In this document: piece after piece, positions 23,463 through 32,001 of the stretch
Layout: each line of letters opens with the position of its first letter
Position numbering within the stretch: position 1 is the first letter of the stretch
Source of the DNA: Arthrobacter sp.
GTDB lineage: Bacteria; Actinomycetota; Actinomycetes; Actinomycetales; Micrococcaceae
Length of the DNA: 43,033 bases
Direction: 5' to 3'
Assembly: GCA_025464925.1 (NCBI GenBank)
Contig: JAODMS010000183.1
Span: forward strand, 1-43,033
Translations under genes and position numbers: made by a program
Notes under the pieces: generated by a model
What the model saw: the letters and a program-made list of their open reading frames with translations, nothing else
Told to the model about the DNA's origin: nothing
Database searches by the model: none

Positions 23463-25337
23463 TCAGCCCAGCAGCTCGTCCGTGTAGCACCAGCGCCAGT
23501 CTTCGCTGGGTTCGATGCTTCTCATGACCGGGTGGCCGCTGGCCTGGAAGTGCCGGTAGGCATGGGTTCCCGGTGACGAGTCGCAACACCCCACGTTCCC
23601 GCACGCCACACACATCCTGAGGTGCACCGTCGTCGTTCCTTCACGGAGGCACGCACTGCAGAGGGCCTCGAGGGGAACGGCAGGGTCCGGCGCCGATTCG
23701 AGGTGCTGGCAGACTCCGCCGGGACGGGCGATCCCCCCGCCGCCACCGGCGCCGGGCATGTCCAGTTCCTCGAGCGAGGCGTCGAGCATGGACTCCTCGA
23801 CATCCAGTCGTTCGAGGACCTCACTCAGTACCTCGTGGGCGTACTCGCCGCTGCGTCGCAGTTCCAGGACCTTCGCGCGCTCCGCCTCGAGCATGGCCAG
23901 CCGCAGCTGGGCGTAGCGCTGGCTGGGGGTGAGTGTTTCCGAGGACGGCCGGCCCAGCCGCTCCCACGCCGCCAGCCCGCGTTCCTGGGTCCGCCGCTTC
24001 AGCATCGCCACGACTTCCGGAGGATCGCTGTCCGAGCGCAGCTCTTCCAGGCGCTGCACCCCCGCCGCCGTGGCAAGCTGCATGAGCGAGGCCTGGTTCA
24101 AGGCATCCATGCGGGGGTCGGGCCCCTTGACACCCAACAGCCGGACCAGTGCCGGCAGCGTGAATCCCTGGAGCGTGAGGGTGCCAGCGACCACGACCAG
24201 CGCGGCAAGGATCAGCACATGGCGGTGCTCCAGGCCCGCCGGCAGGATAAGCGCCGCGGCAATCGTCACCACCCCGCGCATGCCTGCCCAGGAAACTATG
24301 ACCGCAAACTGCCACGGCGGCGCCGGGTCCTTCCTGCGCACGGCAGGGATAAGCCGGGGCAGGTAGGTGGCCGGAAAGACCCAGACCGGACGCAGGAGCA
24401 GCACGGCCAGCAGCACCACCGCGCAGAGGGTCCAGATCCTGGCGGCACTCATCGAGTCGTCCCCGACGCCCTCAATGACCGTGCGGACCTCCAGCCCGAT
24501 CAGAAGGAACACGGAGTTCTCCAGCAGGAACTGGACAGTGTGCCAGTTACTGCGCTGGCTGAGCCGCGCGGCACCGTTCGGCATGGACGGTGCCTGGGTG
24601 CCCATGACCAGGCCGGTCACGACCACTGCCAAGACGCCGGAGGCGTGGATGGCCTCCGCCGGCAGATAGGCCGCGAACGGTGCTATCAGGGAGATGGAGG
24701 TATTGATGGCCACGTTGTGGGTCCGCTTGCGCAACTCGGAGAGCACGAAAGCCGCGGCAATGCCCACCACCACGCCGCCGCCGGCAGCAAGGACGAACTC
24801 GCCGACGATCCGGGCGGGCGAAACTGTTCCGGAAATGGCGGCGATGGCGGAGCGGAGGCAGACCAGTGCCGTGGCATCGTTGACCAGCGATTCACCTTCC
24901 AGAATGCTGACGATCCTTCGGGGCATGCCCACCTTCCGCGCGATGGCTGTCGCTGCGACGGCGTCCGGCGGCGCAACGATGGCGCCGAGCGCCATGGCGG
25001 CCGCCAGCGGGATTTCGGGAAACAGCCACGAGATGAGGAAACCTATGGTGACAGTGCCGAAGATGACGTACCCGACGGAGAGCAAGCCGATGGCGCGCCG
25101 GTTCGAGTGGAAATCGAACAGCGAAGTCTGCAGCGCGGCGGCGTAGAGCAACGGAGGCAGGAGCCCGATGAGGACCAGCTCGGGATCCAGCTCGAACCTG
25201 GGGACGAACGGCAGGAAGGAACACAGGACGCCGACGAGCACCAGCAGCAGCGGTACGGAAACGTTGATCTTTCTGCCCAGTGCGCTGACGGCGCACACGA
25301 TTGCCACGAGGAACAGCAGCCCCAGAGCGACTTCCAT
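23463..25337 (-). CDS. Na+/H+ antiporter (CPA1/NhaP type) fused to a UBP zinc finger
   Basis: 624 residues. The first ~400 contain about twelve membrane segments of a CPA1 exchanger, with ion-site motifs VAPPDAVAATA (D125) and EGESLVNDATALV (N153, D154). A cytoplasmic helical region follows (about 410-535). The last ~80 residues form a UBP-type zinc finger: CQHL at 543, CSAC, MCVACGNVGCC, GTHAYRHFQASGHPV. Eukaryotic UBP fingers bind ubiquitin C-termini, but in this setting a role in sensing or protein contact is only inferred. The transporter would exchange Na+ or K+ for protons at the inner membrane. It diverges from the GH13 amylase gene. Confidence 0.9.
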   Translation of the reverse strand: MEVALGLLFLVAIVCAVSALGRKINVSVPLLLVLVGVLCSFLPFVPRFELDPELVLIGLLPPLLYAAALQTSLFDFHSNRRAIGLLSVGYVIFGTVTIGFLISWLFPEIPLAAAMALGAIVAPPDAVAATAIARKVGMPRRIVSILEGESLVNDATALVCLRSAIAAISGTVSPARIVGEFVLAAGGGVVVGIAAAFVLSELRKRTHNVAINTSISLIAPFAAYLPAEAIHASGVLAVVVTGLVMGTQAPSMPNGAARLSQRSNWHTVQFLLENSVFLLIGLEVRTVIEGVGDDSMSAARIWTLCAVVLLAVLLLRPVWVFPATYLPRLIPAVRRKDPAPPWQFAVIVSWAGMRGVVTIAAALILPAGLEHRHVLILAALVVVAGTLTLQGFTLPALVRLLGVKGPDPRMDALNQASLMQLATAAGVQRLEELRSDSDPPEVVAMLKRRTQERGLAAWERLGRPSSETLTPSQRYAQLRLAMLEAERAKVLELRRSGEYAHEVLSEVLERLDVEESMLDASLEELDMPGAGGGGGIARPGGVCQHLESAPDPAVPLEALCSACLREGTTTVHLRMCVACGNVGCCDSSPGTHAYRHFQASGHPVMRSIEPSEDWRWCYTDELLG

Positions 25338-25495
25338 TGACCCATTGTCTCAGCCTGCTGCCTCTTCCTGAGGGCCCATTCCCGACAGTACAGTCCCGTC
25401 CGCGGACACCCACCGCCGGCTGCCGGGCCGGATGGAGCAACCTGCCGCTGGCAGAATGGGGAGCTGACCATCCTCAAGCGAAAGGCACGTCCCAC

Positions 25496-26839
25496 ATGAC
25501 GGAACCGAACTGGGTACAGCACGCCGTATGGTGGCATGTCTATCCCCTGGGCTTCACCGGCGCCGAGAAGTCAGCCCTGCCCGCGGGCACCGCGGGGGAG
25601 CACCGGCTGCAGCAGCTTGTTCCCTGGCTGGACTACGCGGTGGAACTCGGGGCGTCGGGCATTGCCCTCGGGCCTGTTTTTGCCTCCGAGACCCATGGTT
25701 ACGACACCACGGACTACTTCCGGATCGACCCGCGCCTGGGCGACGAGTCCGACTTCGACGATCTCATCCGGGAGGCGCATACACGGGGACTCCGGATCCT
25801 GCTCGACGGCGTCTTCAACCACACCGGCCGCTCCTTCCAGCCCTTCCGCAACGCCCTGGAAGGCGGCCCTTCCACCGCAACCGCGCCCTGGTTCCACCTC
25901 AGCTGGCCTGACGCCGGCTGGGCTCCTGGGAGAGAGCCGGATTATGCGGACTTCGAAGGCCACCATCACCTCGTGGCGCTCAACCACGGGGAGCCCCAAG
26001 TGGCCACCTTCGTCGCGGACGTTCTAAAGCACTGGCTTTCCCGCGGTGCCGATGGCTGGCGGCTGGACGCGGCCTATGCCGTGCCGTCGTCGTTCTGGTC
26101 CTCGGTGCTCGGCAAGGTGCGTGCCGACTTCCCGGAAGCTTACTTCGTGGGCGAGTACATCCACGGCGACTACGCGGCCGAGGTCAGCGCGGGTGACCTG
26201 GATTCGGCCACCCAGTACGAGCTCTGGAAAGCGGTGTGGAGTTCGCTGAACGACGGAAACTTCTACGAACTCGCCGCTTCCCTCGAGCGGCACAATGCGC
26301 TGCTGGACACCTTTGTACCGCTCACCTTCGTGGGCAACCACGACGTTACGCGGATCGCCAGCAAGCTGGCTGACCCTGCATTGTTGCCGCATGCGCTCGT
26401 GGTGCTGTTCACCGTGGGCGGCACGCCGTCGATCTATTACGGCGACGAACAGGCGTTCCGCGGCGTCAAGGAGGACCGGGCCGGGGGAGACGACGTCGTC
26501 CGGCCGTCATTCCCCGCCGTGCCGTCCGATCTCTCCGCCATCGGGCGGCACGTCTACGAACTCCACCGGCAGCTGATCGGCCTCCGACGCCGGCACGCGT
26601 GGTTGCATGCGGCGCGCACCAGGGTGCTGACGCTGAGCAATGACCACCTCGTCTACGAGGCCACGGGGGAAGGGGCCTCGCTGGTCGTCGCGCTCAACCT
26701 GTCACAGGCTGCAGCCGAACTCGACGTGCCTGCCTCGGTTGCGGAACTGCTCGCCGGCGATGGGAGGCTGCTGTCCGACCGGAATGCCGTGTCTCTTCCG
26801 GCACACGGATGGGTGATCTTGGGTGCCGGTGCCCGCTGA
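25496..26839 (+). CDS. GH13 alpha-amylase-family glycosidase
   Basis: 447 residues starting at the ATG at 25496 (AAAGG upstream). A longer in-frame start would overlap the antiporter start and read as low-quality sequence. Barrel motifs are WWHVYPLGFTG, LDGVFNHTGR, nucleophile D191 in GWRLDAAYAVP, acid/base E220 in FVGEYIHGDY, and D283 in FVGNHDVTRI. There is no signal peptide or starch-binding domain, so it is probably cytoplasmic and acts on imported maltodextrins or similar alpha-glucosides. Exact specificity cannot be told. It is monocistronic, divergent from the antiporter. Confidence 0.9.
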   Translation: MTEPNWVQHAVWWHVYPLGFTGAEKSALPAGTAGEHRLQQLVPWLDYAVELGASGIALGPVFASETHGYDTTDYFRIDPRLGDESDFDDLIREAHTRGLRILLDGVFNHTGRSFQPFRNALEGGPSTATAPWFHLSWPDAGWAPGREPDYADFEGHHHLVALNHGEPQVATFVADVLKHWLSRGADGWRLDAAYAVPSSFWSSVLGKVRADFPEAYFVGEYIHGDYAAEVSAGDLDSATQYELWKAVWSSLNDGNFYELAASLERHNALLDTFVPLTFVGNHDVTRIASKLADPALLPHALVVLFTVGGTPSIYYGDEQAFRGVKEDRAGGDDVVRPSFPAVPSDLSAIGRHVYELHRQLIGLRRRHAWLHAARTRVLTLSNDHLVYEATGEGASLVVALNLSQAAAELDVPASVAELLAGDGRLLSDRNAVSLPAHGWVILGAGAR

Positions 26840-26857
26840 CCCGGGAGGCTGCGGTGT

Positions 26858-26873
26858 CAGGCAAGCTTGCCTG
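26858..26873. promoter_or_regulatory. 16-bp perfect palindrome, operator or short terminator
   Basis: CAGGCAAGCTTGCCTG is fully self-complementary and is followed by TTATTTT. It overlaps the -35 box of the promoter predicted for the DJ-1/PfpI gene, which favours an operator. It could instead be a short stem with a T-rich tail ending the amylase transcript. Confidence 0.6.
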
Positions 26874-26895
26874 TTATTTTCCTGGTTCCTAGAGT
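26867..26895 (+). promoter_or_regulatory. Candidate promoter of the DJ-1/PfpI gene
   Basis: TTGCCT (26867-26872) and TAGAGT (26890-26895) are separated by 17 bp. This would leave an 80-base leader before the ATG at 26982. Confidence 0.5.
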
Positions 26896-26981
26896 TGTAG
26901 CTGTAAGGCAGCACATTCTCCGCGCGGGAATCGCGACCGGCCGAACGGCCGTGGACCCGCGCCCCGGCAAGTGGAGGACCC

Positions 26982-27548
26982 ATGTCAGAGCACAATATTG
27001 CGGGCAAGAAGGTAGCGTTTCTGCTGACGGACGGCGTGGAACAGGTGGAGCTGACCAGCCCCTGGAACGCCGTGAAGGAAGCCGGCGGAGAACCCACCCT
27101 TGTGGCACCCAAGAGCGGAAAGCTGCAGGGCTACAACGGCACCGAAAAGGGTGAGACTTTCGCCGTCGACGTCACGGCGGCGGAGGCAAACGCGGCGGAC
27201 TTCCACGCCCTGGTGATTCCCGGCGGCGTCGTCAATGCCGATCATCTCCGCGTTGACAAAGATGCCCGGGCCTTGACCCGGGCCTTCTTCGAGCAGCACA
27301 AGCCGGTGGCGTCCATCTGCCACGGCCCCTGGCTGCTCATCGACGCCGGAGTGGTCAAGGGCCGGAACGTGACCTCGTACCACACGCTCCAGACCGACCT
27401 GAAGAACGCGGGCGCCAACTGGACCGATCAGGAAGTGGTGGTGGACCAAGGCCTGGTCACCAGCCGGAACCCGCACGACCTTCCGGCCTTCAACGACAAG
27501 ATGCTGGAAGAGATTGAAGAGGGCGAGCACGCGGGCCAGACCGCGTAG
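26982..27548 (+). CDS. DJ-1/PfpI-family (type 1 glutamine amidotransferase-like) protein
   Basis: 188 residues, the usual PfpI length. It has the nucleophile elbow with C113 in SICHGPWLL, the oxyanion-side glutamate in DGVEQVELTSP, and the sheet segment ALVIPGGVVNADHLR. Family members act as stress chaperones, deglycases or proteases, and which applies here cannot be seen. GTGGAGG precedes the ATG. A 13-bp hairpin at 27569-27612 follows. The gene stands alone with a long leader and a palindrome at its promoter, consistent with stress or ligand control. Confidence 0.9.
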   Translation: MSEHNIAGKKVAFLLTDGVEQVELTSPWNAVKEAGGEPTLVAPKSGKLQGYNGTEKGETFAVDVTAAEANAADFHALVIPGGVVNADHLRVDKDARALTRAFFEQHKPVASICHGPWLLIDAGVVKGRNVTSYHTLQTDLKNAGANWTDQEVVVDQGLVTSRNPHDLPAFNDKMLEEIEEGEHAGQTA

Positions 27549-27568
27549 CCGGCACCGGCAACAAGGCA

Positions 27569-27612
27569 AGCCAGGCACCGATGGCCGCATGCACTGTCGT
27601 CGGTGCCTGGCT
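27569..27612 (+). terminator. Terminator hairpin after the DJ-1/PfpI gene
   Basis: AGCCAGGCACCGA (27569-27581) pairs perfectly with TCGGTGCCTGGCT (27600-27612), with an 18-base loop. It begins 20 bases after the stop. Confidence 0.75.
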
Positions 27613-27762
27613 GGGTTCTCCTTGAGGCCCGGCCTCTAGCGCTTTCCAGGCCCTACCAAGGTGGAACGTTTTGGGGCAGGATATGCCCTGTAATCGTGCG
27701 CCGGCCCTGTCGCTGCCGAATGACGCCTTGGCCGGCGCCCAGAGCTGCAAGGAGTCCCGGAC

Positions 27763-28176
27763 ATGACTACCCTCAATCCCTACCTTGGCTTCCGTGACAA
27801 CGCGAAAGAGGCCATGACCTTCTACCAATCGGTCTTCGGTGGTGAGCTGACGATGAGCACCTTCGGCGAATTCCAGGCCAGCGAGGATGCCGCCGAGCAG
27901 GACAAGATCATGCACGCCATGCTGACCACCGACAACGGCATGGTACTGATGGGGGCCGATACGCCCAACAGCATGGACTACACGCCGGGCAACCACATCT
28001 CCATTTCCCTCAGCGGTTCCGAAGAGCCTGCACTTCGCGGTTACTTCGAAAAACTCGCCGACGGCGGCACCGTGGTCATGCCGCTGGAACAGGCGCCCTG
28101 GGGGGATACCTTTGGGATGTGCAAGGACAAATTCGGGGTGGACTGGCTGGTCAACGTCGCCCCCGCCGCGACGTAG
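27763..28176 (+). CDS. VOC-family (PhnB/glyoxalase-like) protein
   Basis: 137 residues. LNPYLGFRDNAKEAMTFYQS and VFGGELTMSTFGEF open the PhnB-like VOC fold, followed by DKIMHAMLTTDNG, GNHISISLSG and WGDTFGMCKDKFGVDWLVN. Members include metal-dependent and non-metal ligand-binding proteins; the substrate is unknown. AAGGAG lies before the ATG. It is preceded by the terminator at 27569-27612, so it is an independent unit. Confidence 0.88.
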   Translation: MTTLNPYLGFRDNAKEAMTFYQSVFGGELTMSTFGEFQASEDAAEQDKIMHAMLTTDNGMVLMGADTPNSMDYTPGNHISISLSGSEEPALRGYFEKLADGGTVVMPLEQAPWGDTFGMCKDKFGVDWLVNVAPAAT

Positions 28177-28232
28177 CCCGAGGAGCCGGGACGCCGGCCG
28201 CGCACCTGGTCCAAACCGGTCTTTGCCAGGAT

Positions 28233-28478
28233 CTAGTCCGGGCTCGAATCCGTGGTCAGGCCCCGGTCGTCCGGGGTCTTTTCGTCCTGCTCTTCCGCCG
28301 GGCCGGGCACCTTGTTGGAGTCGCGGCCCTCGGCGGAGGCCTGGTTTGCGGTGGCGTCCGACTCCTGAGGGGACGCGGGCGGTCCCTCCTCACGGGCGAC
28401 GGGAGCCTCCCCGCGCTGGGCTGACCCCTCGACACCGTCCTTGACGGTGCCCTCCGGTTCGTTTGCCTGGGTGCTCAT
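28233..28478 (-). CDS. Small disordered acidic protein, function unknown
   Basis: 81 residues from the ATG at 28478, which is preceded by a strong AGAGGA site. The frame remains open upstream of this ATG, but only as a shadow over non-coding sequence. Composition is Glu, Asp, Pro, Ser, Gln and Gly with no hydrophobic core (for example AEEQDEKTPDDRG), so it is probably intrinsically disordered. I recognise no family. It is divergent from another small acidic protein gene at 28774. Confidence 0.6.
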   Translation of the reverse strand: MSTQANEPEGTVKDGVEGSAQRGEAPVAREEGPPASPQESDATANQASAEGRDSNKVPGPAEEQDEKTPDDRGLTTDSSPD

Positions 28479-28773
28479 ATATTCCTCTCCATCGTGCCTC
28501 GGCCGCGCATCCGGCTGTCCTGCGGACGGCGCTGAACGGGCTGCGTCAAAAGGCGCGTATTCCAACGCGACTGATTGTCCTAGGCTACGGGCGCGGGCGT
28601 TCCCCGTACAGGACGCGCCCGGGTAAATCCGCCGGGCGGCCGGTCGCCGACCGCCCGGGGCGCCGTATGGCCGGATGCTGCGGGATTCCCCTGCTCCGGG
28701 GCTGCGGCTATCCTGAATCAGGCCAGGACTCCGCAGCATCGAGTCCAGACTTCCTGGCCCAGAGAGGCGTGCC
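28479..28773. other. Divergent intergenic region
   Basis: 295 bases between two small genes. A GC-rich hairpin with arms CCGGGCGG and CCGCCCGG lies around 28631-28658. TATCCT near 28710 is a weak -10 candidate for the rightward gene. I see no coding sequence. Confidence 0.4.
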
Positions 28774-28983
28774 ATGCCCGACAAGTTGCACCTCACCCCG
28801 GAAGACGACTTTCCCGAGGACCTCAGCAAGGTCGAGGACATCGAACTGCAGGTCCTCGACAGCCAGATCCAGCGCCAGCTTGATTACGAGTACGTGGTGG
28901 AGGGTGAACCGAATCCGGAAACCGAGTTCAGGCACTATGACCTGGATGAGGAATTCAGCGAGCGGGACAAGCGCGGCAGGTAG
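28774..28983 (+). CDS. Small acidic protein, function unknown
   Basis: 69 residues, strongly acidic: DDFPEDLSKVEDIELQVLD, then QRQLDYEYVVEGEPNPETEF and DLDEEFSERDK. AGAGAGG precedes the ATG. No membrane segment or known motif is visible; the middle may form one helix. It stands between a divergent small acidic gene and the zinc dehydrogenase. The coding call rests on the ribosome site, codon pattern and length only. Confidence 0.6.
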   Translation: MPDKLHLTPEDDFPEDLSKVEDIELQVLDSQIQRQLDYEYVVEGEPNPETEFRHYDLDEEFSERDKRGR

Positions 28984-29115
28984 CCGACGTCGCATCTGGC
29001 GGAACAGTCCTGTCAGGCCATGCTGCCTGTCGGCTTTGCTTCAAAGTAGGCTCACGGCATACTGGGTTGGTCAGCATACTTAGCATTTCCCAACGGTATA
29101 CGTGAAGGAGCGAAC

Positions 29116-30291
29116 ATGAAGGCACTCACCTGGCAGGGGAAAAGGTCGGTCAGCGTAGAGGTAGTCCCGGATCCGGTTCTCCAGGAACCGACGGACGCCA
29201 TCATCAAGATCACCTCATCCGCAATCTGCGGCTCCGATCTGCACCTGTACGAAGTGCTCGGGCCGTATATGAAAGCCGGAGATGTGCTGGGTCACGAACC
29301 CATGGGAATTGTTCAGGAAGTCGGCTCCGAAGTAACAAATCTGTCGCCCGGCGACCGGGTCGTCATCCCCTTCGTCATCGCCTGCGGCAACTGCTGGATG
29401 TGCAAGCGCGGCTTGCAGTCCCAGTGCGAGACCACCCAGGTCCACTCCCACAACAGCGGCGCCAGCCTCTTCGGATTTTCCGAGCTGTACGGCTCAGTGC
29501 CCGGCGGGCAGGCAGAGTATCTGCGTGTTCCGCACGCCGACTACGGGGCAGTGAAGGTCGGCCACGAACTGCCGGACGAGCGATACCTGTATCTTTCGGA
29601 CATCCTTCCCACCGCCTGGCAGGGAGTGAACTACGCCGCCGTCCCCGAGGGCGGAACCCTCGCCGTCTTCGGCCTCGGCCCGGTGGGCCAGTTTGCGAGC
29701 CGGATCGGTCGCCATCTGGGGCACCGGGTCATTGCCGTGGAGCCGGTCCCCGAGCGCCGCCGGATGGCGGAGAGGCACGGAATTGAGACCGTCGATTTCA
29801 CCAAGGACATCGGCGCCCAGCTCCGCGACATGACCCAGGGGCGGGGCCCCGATGGCGTCGTCGACGCCGTCGGAATGGAGGCCCACGGCTCGCCCATGGG
29901 CGCCTTTGCACAAAATGCCGTGGGACTCCTGCCGGATGCCCTGGCCAAGAAGGTCCTGGAAACGGCGGGTGTGGACCGCTTGTCCGTGCTGCACGCGGCC
30001 ATCGACTCCGTGCGGCGCGGCGGCACCGTGTCGTTGAGCGGGGTCTACGGCGGCACCGCGAGCCCGATGCCGCTGCTGACGATGTTCGATAAGCAGATCC
30101 AGTTCCGGATGGGACAGTGCAATGTCCGCCGGTGGACCGATGAGCTGCTCCCGATCGTGGAAGATCCCTCCGACCCGCTCGGCGTGATGGATCTGAAAAC
30201 CCACGAAGTGGCCCTCGACGGAGCCGCGGCCGCCTACGAGATCTTCCAGAAGAAGGAAGACGGCTGCATCAAGGTGGTCCTGAAGCCATAA
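29116..30291 (+). CDS. Zinc-dependent alcohol dehydrogenase (MDR)
   Basis: 391 residues of the medium-chain dehydrogenase family. Catalytic zinc ligands are C38 (SAICGSDLHLY) and H60-E61 (GHEP). The structural zinc site has C90, C93, C96 and C104. The Rossmann motif is FGLGPVGQFA. The insert around DAVGMEAHGSP and the overall length resemble the glutathione-independent formaldehyde dehydrogenase-like branch, so an aldehyde or alcohol substrate is likely. GAAGGAG lies before the ATG. An 11-bp hairpin follows. The two copies of GCATACT at 29057 and 29074 upstream may be regulatory. Confidence 0.88.
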   Translation: MKALTWQGKRSVSVEVVPDPVLQEPTDAIIKITSSAICGSDLHLYEVLGPYMKAGDVLGHEPMGIVQEVGSEVTNLSPGDRVVIPFVIACGNCWMCKRGLQSQCETTQVHSHNSGASLFGFSELYGSVPGGQAEYLRVPHADYGAVKVGHELPDERYLYLSDILPTAWQGVNYAAVPEGGTLAVFGLGPVGQFASRIGRHLGHRVIAVEPVPERRRMAERHGIETVDFTKDIGAQLRDMTQGRGPDGVVDAVGMEAHGSPMGAFAQNAVGLLPDALAKKVLETAGVDRLSVLHAAIDSVRRGGTVSLSGVYGGTASPMPLLTMFDKQIQFRMGQCNVRRWTDELLPIVEDPSDPLGVMDLKTHEVALDGAAAAYEIFQKKEDGCIKVVLKP

Positions 30292-30297
30292 CCGCAG

Positions 30298-30324
30298 ACC
30301 CGCGCGGGGGCGTCCCGCGCGGGT
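30298..30324 (+). terminator. Terminator hairpin after the zinc dehydrogenase
   Basis: ACCCGCGCGGG (30298-30308) pairs with CCCGCGCGGGT (30314-30324) with a 5-base loop, beginning 7 bases after the stop codon. Confidence 0.8.
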
Positions 30325-30366
30325 TGCCCTTCGGGGTGGATGCCAACCGAAGGGTACAGTCAAGGA

Positions 30367-31167
30367 ATGCTCAATCCTGCAGCTTACGAGCTTGAAGTCG
30401 GCGGTAACCGCGGACACGTCTTTTTCTCCCGGTGCTCGCCGGAAGGCTCGGTACCTGCCGCGCCCGCCGTCGTCCTCATCCACGGCATCGGTGCCTCGCA
30501 CCGCTACCTGCGCAGGCTTCACAGGCTGCTCTCCGGATCTGTCGACACTTACTCAATCGACCTGCCGGGCTTCGGCGCTACGCCCCGGCCGGAGCACACC
30601 CTCTCGGTGGCGGACCACGCCACCTATATCCTGGGAGCCATGGAGCAGCTCGGCGTGCTGGAGTTCGTGATCGTGGGGCACTCGATGGGGGCGCAGTTCG
30701 CCGTCGAGACCGCCCGCCAGCAGCCGGGACGGATTCCGCAGGTGGTGCTGATGGGACCGGTGGTGGATCCCCTGCGGCGCACGGTGACCCGGCAGGCGCT
30801 GGCGCTCACCCGTGACTGCCTGTTTGCTGAGAGCCCCTCCTCCAACCTGCTCGTCTTCACCGACTACCTCCGCTGCGGCCCGTCCTGGTATCTCAAAACC
30901 TTGCAGGTCATGATGGACTACCCCATGGAGCACCGGATCACGGGCGTGAACGCGCCTGTCCTGGTGGTGCGTGGCGCGAACGACCCGGTCGCCAAAGCCG
31001 ATTGGTGCCGCCAGCTGGCGGGCAAAGCCAGCAGGGGGCAGCTCCTGGAAATCGAGGGCAGCGGGCATGTGGTGCAGCACAACCGCGCCGCCGAGGTGGC
31101 CAAGGCCATCACCTCCTTCGCCGGACTTCCCGTCGTCAGGGAAGTTCCCCAGGAATCTAGAGCATGA
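30367..31167 (+). CDS. Alpha/beta hydrolase
   Basis: 266 residues from the ATG at 30367; an in-frame ATG at 30340 adds nine unlikely residues and is the main alternative. Motifs are the oxyanion segment LIHGIGASHRYLRRL, the nucleophile elbow IVGHSMGAQF (S106), the acid in VRGANDPVAKADW, and the His in IEGSGHVVQHN. This is a standard serine hydrolase with a lid, in the C-C hydrolase/haloperoxidase-like range, substrate unknown. It overlaps the next hydrolase gene by four bases (ATGA), so the two are translationally coupled. No signal peptide is visible. Confidence 0.85.
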   Translation: MLNPAAYELEVGGNRGHVFFSRCSPEGSVPAAPAVVLIHGIGASHRYLRRLHRLLSGSVDTYSIDLPGFGATPRPEHTLSVADHATYILGAMEQLGVLEFVIVGHSMGAQFAVETARQQPGRIPQVVLMGPVVDPLRRTVTRQALALTRDCLFAESPSSNLLVFTDYLRCGPSWYLKTLQVMMDYPMEHRITGVNAPVLVVRGANDPVAKADWCRQLAGKASRGQLLEIEGSGHVVQHNRAAEVAKAITSFAGLPVVREVPQESRA

Positions 31168-31835
31168 GCGGAGTGCTGCAGGCCGCCCGCTGGTGGGCGG
31201 AGGACTACCTCTACGCTCTCGGGCGGCAGGTGCGCAGCGCCTTCTCAAGGACCCGCCCGGATGAATTCCTCAGCGGAACCGGCCGTCCTATCATCGTGAT
31301 TCCGGGCATCTACGAGGACTGGCGCTTTATGCTGCCGCTGATCAAGAGCCTTCACGGGGCCGGGCATCCGGTACACGTGGTGACGCTGCTGAACCGGAAT
31401 CGGCTGGCCGTGCCCAAAGCTGCCGAGCTCATTGCCACCTACATCCGGAACACGGACCTGGACGACGCGATGATCGTCGCCCACAGCAAGGGCGGACTGA
31501 TCGGCAAGTACGTCATGATGTCGCTGGACCCCGAAGTCCGCATCAGCGGAATGGTGGCCGTGTGCTCGCCGTTCTCCGGGTCACGCTACGCCGCGCTCAT
31601 GCTCCTGCCCAGCCTGCGCGCTTTTTCGCCCCGGAACGCCGTCACTGTGCTGCTTTCGCGGGAGGAACGCATCAATTCACGCATCACCTCCCTTTACGGC
31701 CTCTTTGACCCGCATATCCCAGAGGGAAGCGTGCTGCCGGGGGCGCGGAATGTCCAGCTTGATACCGGCGGTCATTTTCGGATTCTGGGCCACGAGGACA
31801 CCATCCGCGCCATCCTGGAAGTTGCGGCCGCCTAG
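31164..31835 (+). CDS. Lipase-like alpha/beta hydrolase
   Basis: 223 residues. PIIVIPGIYEDWRFMLPL is the oxyanion region, AHSKGGLIGKYVM the nucleophile elbow (S108), and the probable acid and His lie in YGLFDPHIPEG and DTGGHFRILGH. It resembles the PGAP1/lipase-like serine hydrolases that act on esters or acyl groups. The first ~35 residues are amphipathic and may touch the membrane. It overlaps the previous hydrolase gene by four bases. Substrate unknown; the tight pairing suggests they work on one compound or its product. Confidence 0.83.
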   Translation: MSGVLQAARWWAEDYLYALGRQVRSAFSRTRPDEFLSGTGRPIIVIPGIYEDWRFMLPLIKSLHGAGHPVHVVTLLNRNRLAVPKAAELIATYIRNTDLDDAMIVAHSKGGLIGKYVMMSLDPEVRISGMVAVCSPFSGSRYAALMLLPSLRAFSPRNAVTVLLSREERINSRITSLYGLFDPHIPEGSVLPGARNVQLDTGGHFRILGHEDTIRAILEVAAA

Positions 31836-32001
31836 GCTGCGAGATGATCGCCGCAGCGTAAAAATCCGGGCACAAAGACCCTCGCCGGTCCTAAATCATT
31901 GACCGATAGTTGGAGGGAGTGGCCATCTGGCCCGCTCCCCAGCCTGCGAAGCGGAGGGCTGATGAGGCCAACGGCCGAGGTCTTTCCTGGAAAGCCAGCC
32001 G

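Noticed and set aside
23622..25340. A 572-codon open frame on the plus strand opposite the antiporter
   Set aside because: Shadow of a well-supported transporter; the product is Gln/Arg/His-rich with no fold.
31836..31857. GCTGCG/CGCAGC stem after the second hydrolase gene as a terminator
   Set aside because: Only 6 bp with a 10-base loop; too weak to call.
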